NCBI GenBank assembly: GCA_963757115.1
Contig: CAVWQV010000012.1
Location: 1 to 62,734, forward strand
Reading direction: 5' to 3'
Length of the DNA stretch: 62,734 bases
Source of the DNA: CAVWQV01 sp963757115
GTDB taxonomy: Bacteria; Pseudomonadota; Alphaproteobacteria; Acetobacterales; Acetobacteraceae
Each line of letters starts with the position of its first letter. Position 1 is the first letter of the stretch. The position numbers were made by a program, and so were the translations under genes. Positions 8,632 to 15,820 of the stretch are shown here, piece by piece. The notes below the pieces were generated by a model. That model did not search any database, was not told where the DNA came from, and was given only the letters and a program-made list of their open reading frames with translations.

Positions 8632-9561
8632 TCATCCAGGGATGGTGAGAGTCCGGGCGTGATCTGATCCGTCGTCGTGCTGGTAGGCAAGAGGCCGGGG
8701 CGCGGAGCCCTGGCGTAGCGCAGCGCCCCGGCCGGCGGCGCCCGTGAGCGCAAAGGCTTTCGGTGTCAGCCAGCCGAGCTTCGAGTGGGGCCGCACCTCG
8801 TTGTAGTCGCCCCGCCAATCACGCAGCACGGCGCGGGCGTGCGGCAGCGAGCGGAACAGGGTCTCGTTCAGCAGCTCGTCGCGCAGACGGCCGATGAAGC
8901 TCTCCGCAAAGCCGTTCTGCTGCGGCTTGCCGGGCGCGATGTAGTGCCAGTCGACGCCGCTCCGTCGGCCCAGGCCAGAATGGCGTTCGAGGTCAGTTCG
9001 GTGCCGTTGTCGCTCACCACGCTTGCCGGCCGTCCGCGCCAACCCATGATGCCGTCGAGCTCCCGCGCAACCCGCATCCCGGACAGCGACGTGTCGGCCA
9101 ACCAGCGCCAAGCACTCGCGGGTGCAGTCGTCGACCACGACCAGGATGCGAAAGCGCCGTCCGTCGGTCATCTGGTCGGCGACGAAGTCCAGCCTCCAGC
9201 GCTGGTTGGCGGCCAGCGCCGGGATCATCGGCGCGCGTGCCCCCAGCGCACGCTTGCGGCCGCCGCGTTGGCGCACCGTCAGCTTCTCCTCGCGGTAAAG
9301 CCGCTGAACCCGCTTCTTGTTCACTGCATGCCCCTCGCGCCGCAGCAGCACGTGCAGCCGCCGGTAGCCAAACCGGCGACGATCCTCCGCCAGCGCCTTC
9401 AGCCGCTCGCGCAAGACCTGGTCGTCCGGCCTGACAGCCCGGTAGCGCACGCTCGTCCGATCAAAGCCCAGAACCCAGCAGGCCCGCCGCTCGCTGGTCT
9501 CGAAAGCAGCCCGCAGATGCGACACAGCCTCCCGACGCGCGGCGGGCATCACCACTTTTTT
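8632..9561 (-). CDS. IS3-family transposase OrfB (DDE integrase), two compensating shifts
   Basis: Catalytic part of the transposase, made as an OrfAB fusion. The helix-turn-helix-like N-terminus contains RRFGYRRLHVLLRREG. The DDE core shows D1 in WRLDFVADQ, then VVSDNGTE (D2), then QQNGFAESFIGRLRDELLN (E). D2 lies in a different frame from D1 and E: one extra G at about 9105 and one missing base at about 8960 throw the middle 145 bases out of frame. Such a pair of opposite indels inside an otherwise intact transposase looks like sequencing error, though a dead element is possible. The C-terminus runs close to the left inverted repeat. Confidence 0.85.
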   Translation of the reverse strand, partial: KKVVMPAARREAVSHLRAAFETSERRACWVLGFDRTSVRYRAVRPDDQVLRERLKALAEDRRRFGYRRLHVLLRREGHAVNKKRVQRLYREEKLTVRQRGGRKRALGARAPMIPALAANQRWRLDFVADQMTDGRRFRILVVVDDCTRECLALVGRHVAVRDAGCAGARRHHGLARTAGKRGERQRHRTDLERHSGLGRRSGVDWHYIAPGKPQQNGFAESFIGRLRDELLNETLFRSLPHARAVLRDWRGDYNEVRPHSKLGWLTPKAFALTGAAGRGAALRQGSAPRPLAYQHDDGSDHARTLTIPG

Positions 9562-9815
9562 CCCAGCAGATCCTTCAGCGCGGCGTTGTCCAGCATCGCA
9601 TCCGCCAGCATCCGCTTCAGCCGGGCGTTCTCGTCTTCCAGCGCCTTCAGCCGCTTCGCCTCGCCAGCCTCCATGCCGCCGAACTTGGCCTTCCACTTGT
9701 AGAACGTCGCCGAACTGACACCGTGCTTGCGGCAGACTTCCGCCGTCGCCAACCCCGCCTCCTGCTCCCGCAGGATCCCGATGACCTGCTCTTCCGTGAA
9801 CCTTGACCGCTTCAT
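9549..9815 (-). CDS. IS3-family transposase OrfA
   Basis: A small DNA-binding protein of 88 residues starting MKRSRFTEEQVIGIL at 9815; an in-frame ATG at 9830 is less likely. It has the usual Tnp helix-turn-helix (AEVCRKHGVSSATFYKWKAKFGG) followed by a leucine-zipper helix (LKALEDENARLKRMLADAM). It binds the terminal repeats and is the first part of the OrfAB fusion. Its last codons contain the A6G slippery heptamer. Confidence 0.9.
   Translation of the reverse strand: MKRSRFTEEQVIGILREQEAGLATAEVCRKHGVSSATFYKWKAKFGGMEAGEAKRLKALEDENARLKRMLADAMLDNAALKDLLGKKW
9555..9561 (-). promoter_or_regulatory. A6G slippery heptamer for -1 frameshifting (OrfA to OrfAB)
   Basis: Minus-strand AAAAAAG, read as A-AAA-AAG in the OrfA frame just before its stop. 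A -1 slip here places the ribosome in the OrfB frame (continuing as KKVVMPAARR). This is the standard way IS3 elements make the transposase. Confidence 0.8.
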
Positions 9816-9866
9816 CCGTCCGTCCCCCAATGGGCCGGACTCTACTTATTCCGTGGAGGAGTTTCC

Positions 9867-9879
9867 GGGGGTCACGTCA
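9867..9879. repeat. IS3 element right terminal inverted repeat
   Basis: GGGGGTCACGTCA, perfect complement of 8614-8626. It ends one base before the truncated HNH gene. Confidence 0.88.
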
Positions 9880-10093
9880 CATTCTGGACGACGTCGGGCC
9901 CGCCGTCCTGGACGGCCCAGATATGGGCGGCCTGCGCTTCCGCCTTGCCGCCTCCATTCACCATTCTGATGCCGGTCACCGCGCAGCGGCCATCGTAGCA
10001 GCCAAATACGCGCAGGGTCCGCTCCCTACCTTCTTGGCATGGGCGACACAGCTGGGCCGCGGAATCTTCGCGGTGACGTTCTTTCTCGCGACA
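9880..10093 (-). pseudogene. HNH endonuclease fragment cut off at the IS end
   Basis: The minus strand reads LRVFGCYDGRCAVTGIR, then NGGGKAEAQAAHI and a V-Q-D-G-G-P-D-V-V-Q-N stretch. This is the first part of a widespread HNH nuclease fold (C-A-V-T-G, Q-A-A-H-I with the first His). It stops exactly where the IS3 element begins at 9879, just before the expected GxALSGTxHWMFD part with the second His. That missing part is not found on the other side of the IS, so the gene was cut by insertion plus later deletion. The open frame begins after a TAG at 10094-10096. It lies directly downstream of the P-loop ATPase on the same strand. Confidence 0.7.
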
Positions 10094-10130
10094 CTAGCCA
10101 CATTGGAGATGGGTGGTAGGGCTGGAAGCG

Positions 10131-11643
10131 CTATAGGAGAGACCCCTGTTTATCCTCCTCTTCCTCGGCCCTACCTTGGATCATATTCAGGGCGTTCCGA
10201 TACAGGAACGGCACCCAATAGGTAGGGCGGTCGCGTGATCCGCGCCTCTGAAAAAAACCTAGATCCCTTAACTGCTCGGCTCTTTCTGCTGCGGCCCGTC
10301 CAGTGATCGACCAAATTTTGGAAAGGCTTTCCGGGGATTGCTCAGTCTTCTGGTGCTCTAGCTGGTCAATGTACGGTTTATGGTCTGGGTATTCGGCATA
10401 GAGATATTGGCGCAGCCTAGCATCCGAGACCGGGCCCAGTGCAGGTTTAAAAACTGCCCGGTCAAAGAGTTGGCCCTCTGGAGCTGGCGTCCCACCCTTT
10501 TCTAGCCGCTGTATTTCCTTCTCAAGAAGAGAGTTGAGGAGATGAATAAGTTCACGGGGCGCAGTTTGCTCTGTGGCATCAGCACATCGACTGACCATCC
10601 ACTTGAACGTAGTTGATTTGTTGATACCTTGCTCAACCTGATCCGGAAACAGACGATTAAAGAGCTGTTCTTGAGAAGCCGAACTCAATAGAACTTCTTT
10701 GGGGTCAATGTCCAGGTCAGCAACCAAGGCCTTATTGCTCAAGAGTTTACGGATTAATAGATTTAGAAGAGTGCTCTCATTCCAATCTAGAATAGCATAT
10801 TTTGTGATATGGCTGGCTTCTCGGAAGCCGCTCCGAAATATTCTTCTCCAGATATCCTCACGGAGGAACACTTTGAGTGATATGTGATCGAACCCGCGAA
10901 CGTCGTTGTAGACCTTCAGAAGGGCTCGTAGCGCATTGGCCTCAAGCGTATGATTCTCGGCGAAGGCGACATCTAGCCGGTCGAGAAGCACCCATGTGCT
11001 GTAGCCATGGTTTTTTAAGGCTTCGTTTGCACAAAACAGCAGATCGTTGACTGAGTTGAAGCCAGCCTGCCGCAGATCAAAGGACGGCTCCCGTAAACTG
11101 ATCTTTCCGACGAATTCACTAGGGGCAAAAGTCGCCTCATTCAGTTCCACTCCCCCCTGCACCTCGATTTGCAAAAGAGAGCGGACTAAGTGCTGCGCTG
11201 CCCGCAGCAAACCGGAAAGATCAAAGGTCCGCTTCAGCAGACCCGCCTGTTCAAGGGCGTCGTACAACTTCTTTGCTTCTGCACCTTGGATGTTGTACTC
11301 ACGTAGCTTCTGCGCAATTAGCGTGAGAATGTAGACTTTCCAAAGCCACGTAAACTCTTCTTCCGAAGTTGGTGGGTTGGCGCTAAGATCCTTAAACACT
11401 GTAGTCCCGCGCGGACGCTCGGCATTCACCATTAAGATACCGCGATCGAAAAACTCGTCTACTTTAGTAGACAGAAGAGAGTAAATCGCACTTTTCCCCG
11501 AGCCCTTCTCTCCCCTCACAATATCGAGCTTGCCCTGTGCGATCTGGTCCCACTGGTGAAGTTCCCACGAAGTAGTTGGCTAGCTCCTGAACCTCCTCTT
11601 CCGCCACCTGAGACCCAAACGTCAGTTGCCTGAGTAGTTCGAG
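10131..11643 (-). CDS. Sll1717-type P-loop ATPase, one-base shift near N-terminus
   Basis: Predicted cytoplasmic ATPase of about 500 residues. Walker A is IVRGEKGSGKSAIYSLL; a Walker B-like STWVLLDRLDVAF sits about 180 residues later. The N-terminal lead-in LRQLTFGSQVAEEEVQ and ELANYFVGTS lies in another frame and joins QWDQIAQGKLDIV across a single-base shift at about 11560, matching the family plan (short lead, 'YFV-T--W--I--G--DIV-G-KGSGKS'). The exact start is unresolved; the frame opens after a TGA at 11644. GC is lower than in neighbours, so it was probably transferred. Family members occur sporadically in accessory regions; a defence or stress role is a guess. Confidence 0.7.
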
Positions 11644-11910
11644 TCAGCCATCGCGCGTTCCCGTAAGAGAGGGTCTTGGTTTCGACCCATCTTACCGCGT
11701 CGTCGGGAAACGTCACAACCAAGGCGGGGCGTGAACTCGACGAGAGCTGCCCTATCCGAACAGGCTTAAGGAAGCCTTCGCGGCCGTTGCTAGCATTATA
11801 CCCCGGCGTTGGCGCACCTGACACAGTTCGAACGTATGACCTTCGCCTCGGAGGATGGCGAAATCGTGCTCGGGAAGGGGTAAAGCCCTCGACCTGAAAT
11901 CTTGGCGAGG

Positions 11911-13472
11911 CTATCCGCATAGCAGCAAATCAAGATGGTTGCGTGCCCCCGCAACCCCCGACAGTAGGCTCCCGCCAACGGACGTTCCGGTCTCCTGCGC
12001 CCACGGTCATCGCCGTCCCCCGCGCCACCCGCACTGCCTGGTGGCGCGAGCGACAGGATCGTCGCCAGATCCCCGCGCAACTCGGCCCGCAGTCCGTCGG
12101 CCGCCTCGGCTTCGGGCGTCAGCGCGACCGTCTCGATCATCGACCGCAGCGTCGCCATCGCCTCCGTCCTGATCTCCGGGGCATTCAGCGACCGCTCCAA
12201 CTCGGCGATCTTGCTCCGGTAGAGCTCGATCCCGCCCGGGTGCAGCGCGATTGTCGGCGTCGGCGTCAAGCTTTGGTTCAGAGCCGCCGTGACCCCCGCC
12301 TTGCGCTGCTCGAGATCGTGCAGGCGGGTGCGGACGGCGTCGTTCCAGGCGCCGTCCCCGATCGCCCGCAGCACGCTCGCCAGTCGCCGCTCGATCTCGG
12401 CCAGCTCCAGCGCCAACCGGTCGCGCGCTCCTGATGCCGCCCGCTGCCTCGCCATCACCTCGTCGGCAAACGCGCGCAGGAACTCCGCCACCAGATCGGG
12501 TGCGAGCAGCCGGTCCTTGAGGCCGGACAGAACCCGCGTCTCGATCCGTTGCCGGGTGATGGTTCGGGCGTTCGCGGGATGCCCGCGCCGCGCCGCGTCG
12601 CGCAGCCGTAGCGGTCGCGGCCGCGTCCCGGAACCAGTGCGGCGGCAGCGACTGCCCGAAGGCTTTCCGCGTATGGATCACAATGCGCCGCCCCAGCGCG
12701 CCCTGCTCGAGCTGCGTTCCGACCTCGGAAACCCAGAGTGCGTCGAGGACGGCTGGCATTGCGGGGTTCTCGCCCGTTAGCAGCACGGGTCGGTAGTGTG
12801 TGAGATACCGATCCAAGGCCGCCAACAGCGTATTGGGGGAGGGCGCCTCATAGGGCTGGCCGGTCTTGGTCTCGTCGGCGCCGAACGTCACCCAATACCG
12901 GCCGCGAACAGGGCGAAGATCCCCCGCACCACCGCCGCCTGCGCTTCGTCGATCATCCGCTCGCCGCGGATCAGCTGGCCGCGATCGTCCATGCGCCGCA
13001 CGGCTCGGTAACCGAACGGGAGACCACCCGCGGAGCGACCGGCCTCCACGCGCCCTCGCAGGCCACGATGCGTCTTCAGCGCGAGATCCTTGAGGAACAG
13101 GGCGTTCATCGTGCCCTTGAGGCCGACATGCAGCTCGGAGATCTCACCTTCGGCAACGGTGACAATCTGGATCCCCGCGAACTTAAGCCGCTTGAACAGC
13201 GCTGCGATGTCCTCCTGGTCGCGCGACAACCGGTCAGGCGCCTCCGCCACCACGACCTGGAACTCGCCGCGATATGCGCCTTCCAGCAGCTCTTGATATC
13301 CGGGACGGAGGAAGGTGCTGGCGCCGCTTACGGCGGCATCCCGAAACACCTGCATCAGCTCCCATCCCTCCCGTTCGATCCGCTCCTTGCAGAGGCGGAC
13401 CTGATCCGCGATCGAAGCCTCGCGCTGGTTCTCGGACGAGTAGCGAGCGTAGATCACGGCGCGTAGCGGCAT
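11911..13472 (-). pseudogene. Large serine recombinase, interrupted and frameshifted
   Basis: The N-terminus (start ATG at 13472, MPLRAVIYARYSSENQ) is a resolvase-type catalytic domain with the nucleophile Ser in YARYSS and the conserved DRLSRD; it continues into the recombinase domain (LKGTMNALFLKDLALKTHRGLRG) and breaks at about 12888. The chain resumes at about 12607 as ARTITRQRIETRVLSGLK, followed by the long coiled coil (DRLALELAEIERRLASVL), and ends with LLSGVAGARNHLDLL in a shifted frame, stopping at 11911. The zinc-ribbon part is missing and replaced by a tyrosine-integrase fragment. Such enzymes integrate phages and mobile elements. Confidence 0.75.
12605..12891 (-). pseudogene. Tyrosine recombinase (integrase) fragment inside the serine recombinase
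   Basis: About 95 residues reading TFGADETKTGQPYEAP, then LLAALDRYLTHYRP, LWVSEVGTQLEQGAL and RIVIHTRKAFGQSLPPHWFRDAAAT. The DETKTG lead and the H-W-F-R box (H-x-x-R of the catalytic site) are typical of phage-type integrases. The N-terminal core-binding domain, the first Arg box and the nucleophile Tyr are absent. It is fused at both sides to serine-recombinase sequence, in a different frame from the N-terminal part. Confidence 0.7.
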
Positions 13473-13779
13473 CGGGCTATCTCTGTTCGGGTTGGATAGC
13501 TCCATCACAGCATAGCTGAACTTACCGACTTCCTGTCTCGCAGACGTGCTCTGCAAGGATCACAGCGTGGCCGGCCTATATCCCAGCAACGGTTACTCCA
13601 AATTTGCCCAAACACTATCATTTGTAATTAGACCGGTGTTGCCGGAGGAAGCGAGCACAGCCGCTTCGCCGACCCGAGAGGCCGGCGCAGTGCTCGCTGG
13701 CACCATGGTCGTGTGGTCGCGTTAGCTAAAGGCGGCGGGCAGGTGAAAGATGCGGGAGCAAGAAGCGCAGGTGGCTGTA

Positions 13780-14022
13780 CTACGAACCCAGCTTGGCCGC
13801 CACGCGCGCAATCTGCGCGCTGAGGTCGCCGAGCTTCATCCAGATAGCCGCCTGCCCAACGAGCGCTACGAGCATCAGGGCGACCAGGGCTCCGGTCGCC
13901 CATCTCAACATTGCGAGGTCGTTGCGAATGCTGCTGAGCTCCCGGTGGTAGGTGGCGACCTCCTCTGCAGCCTTCGAAGCCTTCTCATCGCTGGCCCCGC
14001 CCTCGAGCAAGGCGTCTCGCAA
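13780..14022 (-). CDS. Tiny membrane protein with coiled-coil head (module B)
   Basis: An 80-residue protein: an acidic coiled-coil-like head (DEKASKAAEEVATYHRELSS) and one membrane helix (ALVALMLVALVGQAAIW), ending KLGDLSAQIARVAAKLGS. The last 48 residues align without gaps to the protein at 8214-8414 (21 identities by eye). It lies 18 bases downstream of the gene at 14041. The layout resembles phage accessory or holin-associated proteins, but the function is unknown. Confidence 0.6.
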   Translation of the reverse strand: MRDALLEGGASDEKASKAAEEVATYHRELSSIRNDLAMLRWATGALVALMLVALVGQAAIWMKLGDLSAQIARVAAKLGS

Positions 14023-14040
14023 CGCGCAGCTGCAATGCCC

Positions 14041-14238
14041 TCAGGGCTTGCTCGCCGGCGCGGGCCGCACGGTGATCACCGCCCCCGGCGGGAGCTGCAC
14101 TATGATCTGGGTCTGCTGCCCCACGTCGAGATAGACCCTCGCAACGTACACGCAGCCCAGGAACACGGCTACGGCTGCCAGCAGCATTGCGAGTGACACG
14201 GCGACCTCGCGGATCGTCTCTCGGCCGAGCGGGGTCAT
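14041..14238 (-). CDS. Small membrane protein (module B)
   Basis: A 65-residue protein starting at ATG 14238, which overlaps the stop of the tiny upstream frame (ATGA). It has one hydrophobic helix (VAVSLAMLLAAVAVFLGCVYVA) followed by a soluble tail QTQIIVQLPPGAVITVRPAP. The helix start resembles that of the protein at 8080-8217. It is probably a membrane-anchored component of the same module as its neighbours. Confidence 0.55.
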   Translation of the reverse strand: MTPLGRETIREVAVSLAMLLAAVAVFLGCVYVARVYLDVGQQTQIIVQLPPGAVITVRPAPASKP

Positions 14239-14348
14239 AGCTTGCCGAGCCAGTGCAGGAGCAGACCAAGCGTCGCGGCGCCGCTGGCGGGGCGCGTGCT
14301 CGCGGCGTGGCTAGACGGCTTGGTCGAGTTCGAAACCAGCGACGGCAT
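14235..14348 (-). CDS. Tiny hypothetical frame, first gene of module B
   Basis: A 37-residue frame from ATG 14348 with a Ser/Ala-rich start and a short hydrophobic end (ATLGLLLHWLGKL). The only firm support is its ATGA overlap with the next gene, the same coupling seen in module A. It could be the tail of a longer, lost protein. Confidence 0.3.
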   Translation of the reverse strand: MPSLVSNSTKPSSHAASTRPASGAATLGLLLHWLGKL

Positions 14349-14598
14349 AACACGGCGCGTCCCGGCGTGGCGGCGCGGGTCTTAGTAGACGACACTCGGC
14401 GGGGCAGAATGTGCTGCTAGTTTCGTGCTGGACGGGCTCGACCTGCCACAGGGCCAAGCTCTCTGCGCCAAATCTGCGACCCTGATGCGAGAGTTAACCG
14501 TCGATTGGAAGGCGCTGGCGCTAGGGCCTCCATCCTGAAGTTCCTTCTTTGGCAGGATACTGATGTTCGGCCCAAGTCATAGGGGAGGGGTTCGTCCG

Positions 14599-15592
14599 AT
14601 GAACGAGAAGTCCACGTATGTTTTCGACAGTGTCGGGGAATGCGAGCGGCTGGAGCGCCAAGCCGTTGCTCCTAGTGAGGGATACCGTGCTGCGTCATGT
14701 GCCCCTTGTCCCAGGCGCCCGCATTCTCGACGCGGGAAGTGGATCGGGCTTTATGGCCCGCCAACTGGCCACCCGTGATCCCCAGGGAAGCGTCGTCGGG
14801 GTCGACCTGAATCCAGATTACGTCACCTATGCTCAAAGGCGCGCCGCTGCTGAGGGACTGTCAAACCTGTCCTTCCAACAGGGTGACTTGCAAGCGCTTC
14901 CCTTTGAAGCGGCCAGCTTCGATATCGTGTGGTCGCACCTTGTCCTTTATTTCGTTCCCCGTCCCGAACCCGCCGTGGCCGAGTTCCGGCGTGTTCTTAA
15001 ATCGGGAGGCAGGCTGATCGTTGCCCTGCAGCACTCTCCCCTGATGACCAATTACCCCGAAGATCCGGATCTCCAGGGTCGCATCCAACGTGTCATACCC
15101 AAGCTCGGGGACGTCCTTCTGGCCCGCAAGCTCCCGCTGATGCTACTGGCTGCTGGTTTTTCCGATGTCTCGGTTTCTGCCGAGATGGATCGTATCTTTA
15201 CCAATATCGGGCCAATACACGCGGATCAGCGTCGCAACATGAGCGAGATCCTGTCATCCGGCATGCATCGGATTGCAGAGACACTCGGTGGCATGGACGA
15301 AGCCGAGAGGTTTTTGGCCGACCTTTCGCCTACATGGACCGTACCGACACGTGCAGCTACACGCAGCTTTGGCTGGTACACGGCACCTAAACAGGATCGC
15401 GCTGTTCGCCACGGCGATCTTGGCACGAACACTTGCCCGGACCGGGCACAGCATCGCGAGCCAGATGGAGGCGCCGACGGAAACTGTGGTCGCAACGCGA
15501 GCAGGCTCACCGCAGCGTCTGGTTCGGCACCATTGCGAGCCGCCAATCGCCTTCTCGAGCTGCTCGCGGCAATGTCGCGCGCTCGGCGCTGA
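14599..15592 (+). CDS. Class I SAM-dependent methyltransferase, frameshift near N-terminus
   Basis: The ATG at 14599 (MNEKSTYVFDS) follows a GGGGAGGGG stretch 10 bases upstream. A shift at about 14670 links this lead to VRDTVLRHVPLVPGARILDAGSGSG. The SAM-binding GxGxG loop is in DAGSGSGFMA, the acidic ribose-binding residue in VVGVDLNPDYV, and the post-motif FDIVWSHLVLYFV fits a UbiE/COQ5-type methyltransferase of about 270 residues. Homology-like sequence stops near 15390 (RSFGWYTAPK); the remaining 65 codons are low complexity and overlap a nuclease remnant on the other strand, so the true C-terminus was probably lost at a joint. The substrate is unknown. Confidence 0.75.
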
Positions 15593-15690
15593 TAGTCGGA
15601 GGTGAGCAGGTAGGCCGACTGGTCGCGCTCGTCCGTGGTCTGCTCGCCAAGTCGGTAGACAACGTCGCGAGCAATCCGAATGACTATCTA
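15507..15690 (-). pseudogene. S1/P1-type nuclease, C-terminal remnant
   Basis: The minus strand reads RIARDVVYRLGEQTTDE, then SAYLLTSDYQRRARDIA and REQLEKA followed by RLAMVPN in a shifted frame, stopping at 15507. This is the pattern at the end of S1/P1 nucleases (an ARDVVY helix and a final REQLERAGxRLAxxLN helix). Everything upstream, including the zinc ligands, is missing. It overlaps the low-complexity tail of the methyltransferase frame, supporting a rearrangement joint here. The call comes from reading motifs only. Confidence 0.45.
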
Positions 15691-15820
15691 CGAGGCACGC
15701 GCCCAGCGCAGGCGCAACGCTGCCAGCTTGCTAAACAGCCTTTGACCGGGTGGCGAGGAGCGCGGCCCGGCGTCCTTGATGCGCCAGGAGGATCAACGGA
15801 GCGTCGACGACGCGCCGGCC

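Larger units (their letters stand above)
8614..9879 (-). mobile_element. IS3-family insertion sequence (IS407-like group)
   Basis: A complete 1266-bp element. The ends carry a perfect 13-bp terminal inverted repeat (TGACGTGACCCCC at 8614-8626 and its complement at 9867-9879), starting with TG and ending with CA as in IS3 elements. It holds OrfA and OrfB overlapping at an A6G slippery site. The flanks (agag on the left, catt on the right) do not form a 4-bp target duplication, so one flank has probably been changed after insertion. The right end abuts a truncated HNH nuclease. The IS407-like group is inferred from the MKRSRFTEEQ-type OrfA. Confidence 0.88.

Noticed and set aside
9555..9561. 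Programmed frameshifting as the reason for all split genes
   Set aside because: Only the IS3 A6G site has a proper slippery sequence and family precedent. The other shifts lack slippery heptamers and break proteins that are never made this way.
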